Positions 8,615 to 17,588 of a stretch of DNA of 64,000 nucleotides are shown here, in pieces (the stretch's first letter is position 1; each line of letters starts with the position of its first letter). The notes under the pieces are model-generated. The model was not told the origin of the DNA. It saw only the letters and a program-made list of their open reading frames with translations, and searched no databases. The stretch spans positions 427,273-491,272 of the forward strand of contig NZ_MSTQ01000002.1 in the NCBI RefSeq assembly GCF_001945365.1. Direction: 5' to 3'. This DNA comes from Pseudomonas reinekei. GTDB lineage: Bacteria; Pseudomonadota; Gammaproteobacteria; Pseudomonadales; Pseudomonadaceae. Position numbers and translations under genes: made by a program.

Positions 8615-9538
8615 TCACTCACTGGGCTCTAGAGTTTCCCCGGTCAGCTCAGACGCAGTTTCCACCAATAGCTGGCGCAACCACTGGTGCGCCGGGTCTT
8701 GCCGATAACGCACATGCCAGGCGATCTCGACGGGAAAGCTGCCGAGGTCGACAGGCGACGGCACGATTTTGAGCCGCGGGTCTTTGGCGATCTGCCGGCA
8801 AATCAGTCGAGGCAGCGTCGCGCAGTAATCGGTCATCGCGATGATTTCCGGCACCGCGAGGAAATGCGTCACGGAAATCGCCAGGTCACGTCGTAGTCCT
8901 TGTCGCTCAAGTGCCTGGAAAAGGCCGACGCGCATCCGTCCCGGCGGCAGCACGTTGACATGCCGCAACTGCTCGTACTGCTCGCGCGACAGGCTGTCGG
9001 CGATATCGGGATGGTCGGCGCGCACGACGCAGGCCAGGCCATCGTCCATCAAATGCTGAACGATCAAATTGTCCGGCGGATCGATGATGCGCCCCAGCGC
9101 CATGTCGGTCGTTCCCGAGATCACTCCCGTCTCCGTCAGGTCATTGCCGTAGGGCGTCAGGGACACTTTGACCCCGGGCGCCTGCTGGCGAAGTCTGGCG
9201 ATGATGCTCGGCATCAGAACAATCTCGACAAAACTGTTCGGCGCGATGTTGAACTGCCGGGTGGACGTGGCGGGATCGAAATGCTGTCGGCCGATGATCA
9301 CTTCATCGAGCCTGGCCAGGGTTTCAAGGATCACCGGGGCGATCTCTTCAGCGAACTGCGTGGGTTTGATGCCATAGCGCTCACGAATGAACAGAGGATC
9401 GCGCAGGGTGTCGCGCAGCCGATTCAGTGCGTTCGACAACGCAGGCTGGGTAATGCCGAGACGGACAGCCGCGCGGGTAACGCTGCGCTCTTCCATCAGC
9501 GCCATGAACACCGGCAGCAGATTGAGATCGTATCGCAT
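8615..9538 (-). CDS. LysR-type regulator, NodD/LeuO-like
   Basis: A 307-aa LysR regulator of the branch beginning MRYDLNLLPVFMALMEERSV. The HTH is at residues 18-40 with AAVRLGITQPALSNALNRLR, and the effector domain spans about 90-300. It is divergent from a DJ-1/PfpI gene and a DUF1330 gene, which are its probable targets. The shared 132-bp intergenic region holds repeated GAATATCTG elements and an ATCTGA/TCAGAT inverted repeat that look like its operator. The inducer is unknown. Confidence 0.85.
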   Translation of the reverse strand: MRYDLNLLPVFMALMEERSVTRAAVRLGITQPALSNALNRLRDTLRDPLFIRERYGIKPTQFAEEIAPVILETLARLDEVIIGRQHFDPATSTRQFNIAPNSFVEIVLMPSIIARLRQQAPGVKVSLTPYGNDLTETGVISGTTDMALGRIIDPPDNLIVQHLMDDGLACVVRADHPDIADSLSREQYEQLRHVNVLPPGRMRVGLFQALERQGLRRDLAISVTHFLAVPEIIAMTDYCATLPRLICRQIAKDPRLKIVPSPVDLGSFPVEIAWHVRYRQDPAHQWLRQLLVETASELTGETLEPSE

Positions 9539-9555
9539 GACTCATAACGCTCTGT

Positions 9556-9595
9556 GAATATCTGAAATCAGATAAGTAAATTTCTCGAATATCTG
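9556..9595. promoter_or_regulatory. Candidate LysR operator
   Basis: The 9-base element GAATATCTG occurs at 9556-9564 and again at 9587-9595, 31 bases apart (about three helical turns). The first copy overlaps an ATCTGA-AA-TCAGAT inverted repeat (9560-9573). Location between the divergent LysR and DJ-1 genes fits a LysR binding region; binding is inferred. Confidence 0.5.
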
Positions 9596-9670
9596 GGCAT
9601 GGGGCAAAGTTAGCCCATCCAAAGCGATCCGCCAAATCCATTGCAGCCTGTTCATCTCGAGGAATTCATC

Positions 9671-10339
9671 ATGAGCATCAAACACGTCCTGTTCATCCTG
9701 ACCAACACCGCCGAAATCGGCCCGAATCAGCGTCGCACCGGGTACTTCTTCCCTGAGGTCGCTCACCCCTACGAGGTCTTCGCCGAAGCAGGTGTGGCGG
9801 TGGAATACGCATCCCCACTGGGCGGCACGCCACCGGAAGACGGTTACGACGAAAGCGATCCGGCGCAACGGGCATTCCGCAACAGCGCTGCGATCCGGCG
9901 CATGGCCAACAGCCGCAAGCTGTCGGACGTGGATGTGCTGGACTACGACGCGATCTTCTTCCCTGGCGGCCTGGGCCCGATGGTGGATATTGCCAACGAT
10001 CCTGAGGTCAAGCGTGCGGTGGAGCGAGCCTGGAACGGCGGCAAAATCATCGCAGCCGTCTGCCATGGCCCCGCGGCCTTACTCGGCGCCAAGCGGGAGG
10101 ACGGCACCCCGCTGATTCGCGGCCGCAAGCTGACCTCGTTCTCCAACGAAGAAGAAGCCGGCTACGCACAGGCAGACGTGCCGTTCAATCTGGAAGACGC
10201 ATTGCGTGCCGAAGGTGCCGAGTATTCGTCGGCCGCGGCGTGGCAGGAAAAAATCGTGGTCGACGGGCACCTGCTGACCGGGCAAAACCCCGCCTCCAGT
10301 GCCCTGTTGGCAAAAACCATTGTTGAAGCGTTGCGCTGA
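9671..10339 (+). CDS. DJ-1/PfpI family protein (type 1 glutamine amidotransferase-like)
   Basis: A 222-aa Hsp31/PfpI-like protein. The nucleophile-elbow cysteine is C131 in AVCHGPAALLG, and the domain has the family FFPGGLGPMVDI segment near residue 96. Members act as glyoxalase III, deglycase-like or isonitrile-hydratase-like enzymes, so the reaction cannot be fixed from sequence. The ATG at 9671 is preceded by GAGG; the ten upstream in-frame codons are not needed. It is probably controlled by the divergent LysR gene. Confidence 0.8.
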   Translation: MSIKHVLFILTNTAEIGPNQRRTGYFFPEVAHPYEVFAEAGVAVEYASPLGGTPPEDGYDESDPAQRAFRNSAAIRRMANSRKLSDVDVLDYDAIFFPGGLGPMVDIANDPEVKRAVERAWNGGKIIAAVCHGPAALLGAKREDGTPLIRGRKLTSFSNEEEAGYAQADVPFNLEDALRAEGAEYSSAAAWQEKIVVDGHLLTGQNPASSALLAKTIVEALR

Positions 10340-10354
10340 GCATGCCCTGACGCG

Positions 10355-10381
10355 AGCCCTGCCGGATACTGCGGCAGGGCT
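10355..10381 (+). terminator. Hairpin after the DJ-1 gene
   Basis: Perfect 10-bp stem AGCCCTGCCG / CGGCAGGGCT with a 7-base loop, starting 16 bases after the stop at 10339. No clear T-run; it may attenuate read-through into the DUF1330 gene. Confidence 0.45.
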
Positions 10382-10437
10382 TGAATCCGGCTTCTACCCG
10401 CTTTTGCACTGTGCATGATTTCACTGAGGAATTAACC

Positions 10438-10740
10438 ATGTCCGCCTACGTCATTTTCATCCGCGAAGAAACCAAAGACGCCGCGCAAATGCAGGCGTAT
10501 GCGCAGAAAGCCCCCGCCGCCCGCACGGGCCACGACATCACCCGCGTCGCCTTCTACGGCCAGTTCGAAGTGCTCGAAGGCCCCTCGGCGGAAGGCGTTG
10601 CGATCCTGCGTTTTCCCGACATGGCCGCAGCACGCGCGTGGTACGCCAGCCCGGCCTATCAGGAAGCGCGCCAGCATCGTCTGAAGGGCGCTGAATACCG
10701 CATGCTGTTGGTTGAAGGCAGCGACGTTATGCCGGCATGA
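10438..10740 (+). CDS. DUF1330 family protein
   Basis: A 100-aa single-domain protein with the ferredoxin-like alpha/beta pattern of DUF1330. It starts AYVIFIREE and carries the typical RFPDMAAARAWYASPAYQEARQHR helix region (about residues 59-82). Function is unknown; relatives are dimeric and related to antibiotic monooxygenase-like folds. The ATG at 10438 has TGAGGAA upstream. It follows the DJ-1 gene by 98 bp and may share its LysR control. Confidence 0.8.
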   Translation: MSAYVIFIREETKDAAQMQAYAQKAPAARTGHDITRVAFYGQFEVLEGPSAEGVAILRFPDMAAARAWYASPAYQEARQHRLKGAEYRMLLVEGSDVMPA

Positions 10741-10886
10741 CTGAAGACGTTTATCGATGACGAGACTGGCTTGCCCGCCCCACCCCGTTCTCGTTCAACG
10801 AAAAAAGCAAATTTCCCATGTGCTCCCTTCGTTCATTCTTACGTCGCAGTGTTCACTGCCCGTGTCTAATGTCTGGAGTTCGTTCG

Positions 10887-13013
10887 ATGCCCTCGCCCAC
10901 TTCCTTCCCCGCTGCGCTGTTGGGGCTGGCCCTCGCTTGCCCGACCATGGTCGGGGCCCAGGGCCTTGAACTGGGGCAAGTGTTGATCGGGGCTGAGGAT
11001 CAAAGTGGCGAAGATCTGTCGATCGAACAGGCCAAGGAGCGGCTTGCGCAAGTGCCCGGCGGCAGCAACGTGGTCGACATGCGCCGCCCTCTGCAGGGCC
11101 GCGTGGCCAGCAATCAGGATGTGCTGGCTTACCAGCCAGGGATTTATGCGCAGTCGGCGGGTAACGAAGGGGTGAAAATTTCAATCCGTGGTTCGGGGAT
11201 CAATCGTGCTCCCGGCGCCCACGCCTCGGGGTTGTACGCCATGCTCGACGGTCTGCCGCTGACCGGCCCCGGCGGCACGCCCTATGAGTTGCTGGAACCC
11301 TTGTGGCTCGATCATGTGGAAGTGCTGCGCGGCGCCAACGGTTTCGACAGGGGCGCACTGGCGCTGGGTGGCGCCATCGATTACGTCAGCCACACCGGCT
11401 ACGACGCGCCGAAGTTGCAAGTACGCTACGCGACCGGCAGCCATGGCTATCAGCAACGCCAGGTCAGCTCCGGGCAAGTTCTGGGCGATTTCGATTACTA
11501 CGTGTCGATGACCGACTCCAATGCCGATGGCTATCAGGACCACACCGCCAGCGATAGCCAGGGGGTGATTGCCAACGTTGGTTATCGCTTCAACCCGAAC
11601 CTGGAAACCCGCTTCTACCTGCGCTACCGCCAGACCGACAACGACCTCGCCGGCCGGGTAACCCAGCACTCCATCGAACACGATCCTCGGGCCGCCAACC
11701 CCGCGTACGTGTCGCGCGATGACCGCCGTGAGCAACCCGGCAGCACGTTTATCGGCAACAAGACCACCTTCTATATCGATGACGATTCGAGCATCCAGAC
11801 CGGCCTTGTCTACCACGACTACCCGATGGATTTACGCGAAGGTCCCAACCGCCTGAAGGTCGCGTACACCGATGTCAGCGGCACGTTCGATTACAAGCGT
11901 CGCGATACCCTCTGGGGCCTGCAAAGCCAAAGCACCTTGGGCCTGCGCGTGACCAAGCACCTGCCCAACGCCGGCGCCAGCGAGCAGGTGCGCATTCCCA
12001 CCGGCAACACTGCCGGTTACGCGCCGGGCACGCACATCCGCGATTTCACCTATCAGGGTTCGGACAGCGTGCTGCACGTGGGCAATGATCTGGAGATCGC
12101 CGACGACCTGTGGCTGACCACCGGCCTTGCCGCCCTCTACACCCGCCGGGAAAGTGCGGTGACCTACCCCGAAACGGGCGGCAAGACCAGCCTGAGCGAT
12201 TGGGACTACGCCCCGCGCGTGGGACTGCGCTATCAACTGACGCCTGACCTGCAACTGTTCGGCAACCTCAGTCGTTCCGTCGAGGCCCCGCATCCCTGGT
12301 CGCTGATCTACAGCTCCAACGTTCGATTCCCGGCTGGCACGGGCCCGGCCACGGGTGCCCAGCGCGATCCGATCGAACTGAAAAACCAGACCGCGACCAC
12401 CCTGGAGCTCGGAGGTCGCGGCGACAGCGCGATGGGCCAATGGAGCCTGGCCTGGTATTACGCCCAAGTGCACAACGAGTTGCTTTCGGTGTTACCGGAT
12501 GCCAACGCCACCACGCCCTATGAACTCAACGCCAGCCCGACCGTGCATCAGGGTGTGGAAGCCAGCCTGTTGAGCACCCTGTGGTCGCCGGACCGTGGCG
12601 GCCAACTGAGCCTGCGCCAGAGTTACACCTTCAGTGACTTCCATTACCGCGACGACGAGCGCTTCGGCGACAACCGCCTGCCGGGCCTGCCGATGCACTA
12701 CTACCAGGGCGAACTGCGCTACGACTGGCCACAGGGTTTGTTCGCGGCGTTCAACACGCAGTGGGTATCGAAGGTTGCAGTCGACTACGCCAACAGCTAC
12801 TACGCCGACCCCTACGCGATATTCGGTGCGACGCTGGGTTACAACGCGCCCAAGGGCGACTGGCAGACGTGGCTGGACATGCGCAACCTGACAGACAAGC
12901 ACTACGCCGCCACCGTCACCCCGGGCTACGACGACAAAGGGCTCGACGCGGCGCGATCCACGCCCGGTGAAGGCATGGCGATGTACCTCGGGGTGTCGTG
13001 GAGCCTGCTTTGA
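10887..13013 (+). CDS. TonB-dependent outer-membrane receptor
   Basis: A protein of about 708 aa with a signal peptide (cleavage after VGA/Q near residue 25), a plug domain with VKISIRGSGINR and the VEVLRGANGFDRGALALGGAIDYVS segment typical of plugs, and a 22-strand barrel ending in the aromatic MYLGVSWSLL tail. I do not see the long N-terminal signalling domain of FecA/FpvA-type transducers. The ligand is unknown. The ATG at 10887 is chosen because it begins a normal signal peptide and has GGAG upstream. It converges on the aminotransferase gene with a single base between the stops. Confidence 0.88.
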   Translation: MPSPTSFPAALLGLALACPTMVGAQGLELGQVLIGAEDQSGEDLSIEQAKERLAQVPGGSNVVDMRRPLQGRVASNQDVLAYQPGIYAQSAGNEGVKISIRGSGINRAPGAHASGLYAMLDGLPLTGPGGTPYELLEPLWLDHVEVLRGANGFDRGALALGGAIDYVSHTGYDAPKLQVRYATGSHGYQQRQVSSGQVLGDFDYYVSMTDSNADGYQDHTASDSQGVIANVGYRFNPNLETRFYLRYRQTDNDLAGRVTQHSIEHDPRAANPAYVSRDDRREQPGSTFIGNKTTFYIDDDSSIQTGLVYHDYPMDLREGPNRLKVAYTDVSGTFDYKRRDTLWGLQSQSTLGLRVTKHLPNAGASEQVRIPTGNTAGYAPGTHIRDFTYQGSDSVLHVGNDLEIADDLWLTTGLAALYTRRESAVTYPETGGKTSLSDWDYAPRVGLRYQLTPDLQLFGNLSRSVEAPHPWSLIYSSNVRFPAGTGPATGAQRDPIELKNQTATTLELGGRGDSAMGQWSLAWYYAQVHNELLSVLPDANATTPYELNASPTVHQGVEASLLSTLWSPDRGGQLSLRQSYTFSDFHYRDDERFGDNRLPGLPMHYYQGELRYDWPQGLFAAFNTQWVSKVAVDYANSYYADPYAIFGATLGYNAPKGDWQTWLDMRNLTDKHYAATVTPGYDDKGLDAARSTPGEGMAMYLGVSWSLL

Positions 13014-13014
13014 G

Positions 13015-14157
13015 TCAGTGCGAGTCGTCCCCCATCACCTCGTCCAGTGCCTGCTCGAGGGTGCTGACCGTACGCTCGATGTTGTGCAGCTTTTCGAGTC
13101 CGAACAGACCGATTCGGAAGGTCTGGAAGTCGGCCGGCTCGTCGCATTGCAACGGCACTCCGGCGGCGATCTGCAGGCCGTGGCTGGCAAATTTCTTGCC
13201 GTTCTTGATGTCGCCATCATCGGTGTAGCTCACCACGACGCCAGGGGCCTGAAAGCCGGCAGCGGCCACGCTTTTGAAGCCTTTGCCGGTCAACAGGGCG
13301 CGCACCCGATCGCCCAGCGCCTGTTGCTCGGCGCGGACCTTGTCGAAACCGTAAGCTTGCGTCTCTTTCATCACGTCGTTGAATCGCGCGAGGGAATCGC
13401 TGGGCATGGTCGCATGGTAGGCATGGCCGCCCTGTTCGTAGGCCTGCATGATCTGCAGCCACTTTTTCAGGTCGCAGGCGAAGCTGCTGCTCTGCGTCTG
13501 TTCGATGCGCTGGAGGGCCAACGAACTGAGCATCACCAGGGCGCAGCAAGGTGAGGCGCTCCAGCCTTTCTGGGGAGCGCTGATCAGCAGGTCGACTGCG
13601 CATTTCTGCATATCCACCCAAAGCGTGCCTGAAGCGATGCAGTCCAGCACGAACAGACCACCCACCTCATGCACGGCGTCGCCGACGGCACGCAGGTACT
13701 CGTCGGGCAGGATAATCCCTGACGAGGTTTCAACATGGGGGGCAAAGACAATCTTCGGCTTTTGCGCCGCAATGGCTGCCAGCACCTCGTCCAGAGGGGG
13801 TGGGGCGTAGGCCGCCTGGCGACCCGTGTCCACCGGCCGGGCTTTGAGCACCGTCGTGGCCGCCGGGATGTTGCCCATCTCAAGGATCTGGCTCCAGCGA
13901 TAGCTGAACCAGCCGTTGCGTATCACCAGGCATTGCTGGCCGGAGGCAAACTGGCGCGCCACCGCTTCCATGCCAAAGGTGCCACTGCCCGGAACCACCG
14001 CAACAGCCTGGGCGTTGTAGACCTGTTTCAGGGTGCTGGAAATGCTCTTCATCACGCCTTGAAATGACTGCGACATGTGGTTGAGCGAGCGGTCGGTGTA
14101 GACCACTGAGTACTCGACCAGCCCTTCGGGATCGATACTCGGATAGACCTTTGACAT
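13015..14157 (-). CDS. Class V PLP-dependent aminotransferase (alanine-glyoxylate transaminase-like)
   Basis: A 380-aa fold-type I aminotransferase. The PLP lysine is K197 in SAPQKGWSA. VVPGSGTFGMEA provides the phosphate-binding region and LDCIASG the PLP-pyridine aspartate. It belongs to the alanine-glyoxylate/serine-pyruvate group. The known AEP transaminase PhnW is in the same class, but its typical N-terminal LLTPGPL segment is absent here, so I do not call it phnW. The ATG at 14157 has AAGGAG nine bases upstream; the earlier in-frame start lacks support. The substrate is unknown. Confidence 0.8.
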   Translation of the reverse strand: MSKVYPSIDPEGLVEYSVVYTDRSLNHMSQSFQGVMKSISSTLKQVYNAQAVAVVPGSGTFGMEAVARQFASGQQCLVIRNGWFSYRWSQILEMGNIPAATTVLKARPVDTGRQAAYAPPPLDEVLAAIAAQKPKIVFAPHVETSSGIILPDEYLRAVGDAVHEVGGLFVLDCIASGTLWVDMQKCAVDLLISAPQKGWSASPCCALVMLSSLALQRIEQTQSSSFACDLKKWLQIMQAYEQGGHAYHATMPSDSLARFNDVMKETQAYGFDKVRAEQQALGDRVRALLTGKGFKSVAAAGFQAPGVVVSYTDDGDIKNGKKFASHGLQIAAGVPLQCDEPADFQTFRIGLFGLEKLHNIERTVSTLEQALDEVMGDDSH

Positions 14158-14517
14158 GGTTGACTCCTTCGGCAGAGATGTCCGTGTTATCGACCCTGCC
14201 CTAAGCCTTGGCAAATGACAAGATGGCTCGGGATTGAGTGGCGACTTCGTTATGTTGGGCACCGACGATTTTCATGACCTGCAATCCACCGGTTATGCCT
14301 TGGGCGCGCCCCCGGGCGGGCAGTTGTTGGTGTTGCTGGCGGTCGCCGCTGTTGATCTGCTCGTGCAGGCTCTGGGAACCGCCGCGCGAGGCTGTGTCCT
14401 TGAGCACGCCGATCAGGCATCGTCGGTTCTGACTACGTGAACGACATTTTTGAACTGAACCGCTGCGGCGCCTGCCTCGATAATCGTTCGCTTACCGACG
14501 AACTGGCGAGGTCAAGC
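14158..14517. other. Intergenic region without recognisable gene
   Basis: This 360-bp divergent region holds the aminotransferase ribosome site next to 14157 and presumably promoters for both flanking genes. Short open frames occur on both strands (for example 14234-14440) but show no family resemblance and no good ribosome site. No hairpin of note was seen. Confidence 0.5.
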
Positions 14518-14733
14518 ATGACGAGCACAACTACGGAACAAGTCAGCCCGCAAACCCTGAGAAGAGTGATCGTGGCGGCCGGTATCGGCAATTTCGTCGA
14601 GTGGTTCGATTTCGCCGTCTATGGTTTCCTGGCCACCACCATCGCCCAGCAATTTTTCCCCAGTGGCAATGCCAGTGCGGCGCTGCTCAAGACCTTTGCG
14701 GTATTTGCCGTGGCGTTTGCGTTTCGGCCCGGG
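14518..14733 (+). pseudogene. 5' fragment of an MHS-type MFS transporter
   Basis: From the ATG at 14518 (GAGG upstream) the protein matches the start of metabolite:H+ symporters (ProP/ShiA group), including VVAAGIGNFVEWFDF-like sequence and the helix leading to FAVAFAFRP. In intact members this continues with a GG-rich helix and the GRKR loop. Here the similarity stops at about base 14730, and unrelated sequence runs to a stop at 14937. About 70 of some 430 codons remain, so the gene is dead. The break marks the left edge of the accessory block to the right. Confidence 0.75.
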
Positions 14734-14824
14734 GCAATCCAAACGGGCCACTGCTTGTTCGGGTCGATCGCTCTCGGTTGGAAAATCGCTTGTCGAACCC
14801 AAACACGGGGTGAGGAATTTTTAC

Positions 14825-15793
14825 TCAATCGACAGTCAGCCCTGTCCAGCGCTCCGAGATTGTCCACAAGCGCTCAGCGAAATCGGCGTTTGCGGCCCAT
14901 TCTTTCACGCCCTTACGGCCCGTTCCCGATTCGTTGATGGGCGCAACATTGCAATCCTCACAATAAACGCCCCCCTTCCCGTCCAGCGCTTTGCTCGTCG
15001 CGCACCAAAGTCCGGTCGCGGCGCCCTGTTCAACAGTCTTCATCCCCGCTTCGGGAGCAATTCGTGGCCGTCCTTGCTCATCTAACGCATCGAACCCGGC
15101 GATTTCTTCGGCGCTAAGGTGACGCGCCAGATCAGTCAAAATTTGTCCAGGATGTAATGAAAATGCGCGCACGCCATGACTGCGACCCCGGCGGTCCAAC
15201 GCTATTGCAAACAGCGCGTTGGCCGTCTTGGATTGCCCGTAAGCAACCCATTTGTCATACGGTCGCTGGAGAAAATCAATATCATCGAAATCTACTCCCG
15301 CAATTTGATGGCCTCGGGACGACATCGACACAACCCTGGCTTGACCTGCCGCAACCAGCATCGGCCAGAGTGCGCATGTCAAACGGAAGTGACCGAGGTG
15401 ATTAATGGAAAATTGACTTTCATGGCCATCGGCATCGCGTATCAAAGGCGCGGCCATAACACCCGCGCAATTAATCAGCAGCGATAAGGCCCGCCCACGG
15501 CTGGCTACACGCTGACTGAATTCATGGATCGACTCTGGATTCATGAGGTCCATCTCGTGAATCGAAATATTTTCGATACCCTCCATGGCTGCCTGGGCAC
15601 GTTCAATATCTCGGGCCGGTACGATGACCTGCGCACCGGCAAGGGCGAGACTCTTCGCAGTGACGAGACCGATTCCAGAGTAGCCACCTGTCACGACTGC
15701 CAGTTGGCCAGTTAAATCCACCCCTGCCATCACTTCGGATGCGGTGCTGGCGGCGGTGAATGAACTTTCGACAGGTTTTTGCGCGCTGGTCAT
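14825..15793 (-). CDS. Short-chain dehydrogenase/reductase (retinol dehydrogenase-like)
   Basis: A 322-aa SDR with the NAD(P)-binding TGGYSGIG motif near residue 35, an NCAG motif (INCAGVM), the catalytic YGQSK (Tyr and Lys), and a C-terminal extension, resembling the RDH/WWOX-like classical SDRs. The substrate is unknown. It is divergent from an AraC regulator 86 bp away, a common regulator-target pair. Its 3' end lies next to the truncated transporter, so its neighbourhood was rearranged, but the gene itself looks complete. Confidence 0.85.
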   Translation of the reverse strand: MTSAQKPVESSFTAASTASEVMAGVDLTGQLAVVTGGYSGIGLVTAKSLALAGAQVIVPARDIERAQAAMEGIENISIHEMDLMNPESIHEFSQRVASRGRALSLLINCAGVMAAPLIRDADGHESQFSINHLGHFRLTCALWPMLVAAGQARVVSMSSRGHQIAGVDFDDIDFLQRPYDKWVAYGQSKTANALFAIALDRRGRSHGVRAFSLHPGQILTDLARHLSAEEIAGFDALDEQGRPRIAPEAGMKTVEQGAATGLWCATSKALDGKGGVYCEDCNVAPINESGTGRKGVKEWAANADFAERLWTISERWTGLTVD

Positions 15794-15879
15794 TTGATAA
15801 ATCCCATTTGGGTTTCGGAAAGCGCCATTTTTCTTTAGGCTGTCTGGACGAACCAGTTCACTAAGTCCTGTTTTTTATC

Positions 15880-16794
15880 GTGATCATCCAAAAAGCTGTT
15901 ACCGACCCGTTATCTGACGTACTCGCTGTTGCTGGCCTGCGCGCAGCTTGCTCTGTTCGTTTACAGGCCGGCGGCATCTGGGCCCTGCGCTTTAAACCCA
16001 TCGAATTGAAGTTCAACGTGGTGAGGCATGGTGAGTGTTGGCTTTTGATGCAGGATAAGGCCCCGTGTCTGCTACGAGCAGGAGACTGCTTCGTGATTGC
16101 ACGCACACCTTTCATATTGGCCAGTGGACCAGACGTTGAACCGATAGATGCCGCTGAAGTCTTCACTGACAACGTTATGACAGCGACGTTCGGGGTCGGT
16201 AACGACGTGGAGTTATTGGGAGGTAGCGTCTCGTTTGACAGCCCTGGCGCCGTTGAACTGATAGATCTGCTGCCTTCTGTCGTGGTGATCAAGGCAAAAT
16301 CTACAAGCGCGTCGTCATTCGCCTGGTTGCTCGACGAGCTCGATCGAGAATGGCAGTCTAGCCAGGTCGGCGCGTTCGCTATGTGCAACGACCTGCTACG
16401 GATGATTTTCGTGCACGCGTTACGGCATCACGTACTGACCGCTGATGTCGCAGACCTGAACTGGCTGGGTGGGTTGCGAGACTCATCCATCGCGCCCGTG
16501 CTCCGAGCGATCCATCGGCAGCCTGAAAAAATATGGCGACTGGGAGAGATGGCCGATATCGCTTGCATGTCGCGCTCCAGTTTCGCTGCGGTGTTCAAAA
16601 CCCGGGTAGGACAGGCGCCAGTGGAGTACGCCACCCGTTGGCGAATGCGTGTTGCGGCGACACGCTTGCGTAACAGCGCTGAAAGTATCTCGAAGATTGC
16701 CGCCTCTCTCGGGTATCTATCCGACGCAGCCTTCGGTGTCGCGTTCCGGCGCATCCACGGGAAATCGCCAGGACGTTATCGTCGAGAGGCGTGA
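15880..16794 (+). CDS. AraC-family regulator with cupin N-terminus
   Basis: A 304-aa regulator. The N-terminal half is a cupin-like sensor (AraC-type, with RAGDCFVI). The C-terminal part (about 200-300) has two HTH motifs: LGEMADIACMSRSSFAAVFK and ISKIAASLGYLSDAAFGVAFRR. The best start is a GTG at 15880 facing the SDR gene. This class commonly controls a divergent oxidoreductase gene, so the SDR is its likely target. The effector is unknown. Confidence 0.83.
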   Translation: MIIQKAVTDPLSDVLAVAGLRAACSVRLQAGGIWALRFKPIELKFNVVRHGECWLLMQDKAPCLLRAGDCFVIARTPFILASGPDVEPIDAAEVFTDNVMTATFGVGNDVELLGGSVSFDSPGAVELIDLLPSVVVIKAKSTSASSFAWLLDELDREWQSSQVGAFAMCNDLLRMIFVHALRHHVLTADVADLNWLGGLRDSSIAPVLRAIHRQPEKIWRLGEMADIACMSRSSFAAVFKTRVGQAPVEYATRWRMRVAATRLRNSAESISKIAASLGYLSDAAFGVAFRRIHGKSPGRYRREA

Positions 16795-17000
16795 CTCGCA
16801 TCGCATTTTCAAGCGGGAAAAGGGGAACAAGGAAAGGGCCGGAAGCGGTTGAGGGCGCAGGAGGATCTTCACCCCAGCTGCATCGACAGCACCTCAGAGT
16901 GATTGGCGTGAAATGTCCTGAATTCGTCCGCCTCAGGCGTTTCGGGCGCTGTACGGCAGGGCTAACCTTGCTCCCTACCAACCCGCTGAGGAATGCCATA

Positions 17001-17588
17001 ATGTCCGCTCAGAAAACTGCACTGATTGTCATTGATGTACAAGAGTCGTTTCGCGCTGCTCCTTACTGGGACGAAGATAGCTTGCCGACCTTTCTTTCTC
17101 ACCTGCAACCGCTGATAGATGGCGCGAAAGCCGCCGGCATGCCGGTGCTTCAGGTCTTTCATGCGGAGGGTACCGGTCCGTTTTCCGAGGCATCTGGCCT
17201 CGTCGAGACCATGGCGCCGCTCAACATTGAGCCTGACGCCATCTTCAAGAAGCCGCGACACAGTGCACTGGTGGGGTCCGGCCTCGATGTCTGGCTGAAC
17301 ACGCACGGCATCCGCCGCGTCATCATTTCTGGTATCCGCACCGAGCAGTGCTGTGAAACCACCGCTCGACACGCGTACGACCTGGGCTACAACGTCGATT
17401 TCGTCAGCGAGGCGACGCTTACTTTCCCGATGACCGACGACGCTGGCCGTGAATGGAGCGCTGATGAACTGCATGCCCGTACCAAACTGGTATTGAGTGG
17501 ACGCTTCGTCCGGGTTGCCACTGTCAAGGAGGCGCTAGCGGGGGCCGCAGAGGCATTGCCGAGCCCAGGGGGTACAGCAGTCGCATGA
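17001..17588 (+). CDS. Isochorismatase-family cysteine hydrolase
   Basis: A 195-aa cysteine hydrolase. The catalytic triad pattern is visible: Asp in LIVIDVQ (about residue 11), Lys in FKKPRHSAL, and Cys in GIRTEQCCETT preceded by the GIR loop. Members include nicotinamidases and N-carbamoyl amidohydrolases, so the substrate stays open. The ATG at 17001 has GAGG upstream. Its stop overlaps the start of the GlxA-type regulator by 4 bases (ATGA), implying translational coupling and shared regulation. Confidence 0.85.
   Translation: MSAQKTALIVIDVQESFRAAPYWDEDSLPTFLSHLQPLIDGAKAAGMPVLQVFHAEGTGPFSEASGLVETMAPLNIEPDAIFKKPRHSALVGSGLDVWLNTHGIRRVIISGIRTEQCCETTARHAYDLGYNVDFVSEATLTFPMTDDAGREWSADELHARTKLVLSGRFVRVATVKEALAGAAEALPSPGGTAVA

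Noticed and set aside
13015..14157. Aminotransferase as the missing phnW
   Set aside because: Same PLP class but it lacks the PhnW N-terminal signature, is 4.4 kb away and on the other strand, and resembles alanine-glyoxylate transaminases.
14234..14440. 68-codon frame between aminotransferase and transporter fragment
   Set aside because: No ribosome site, no family resemblance, and a competing open frame on the other strand; treated as intergenic.
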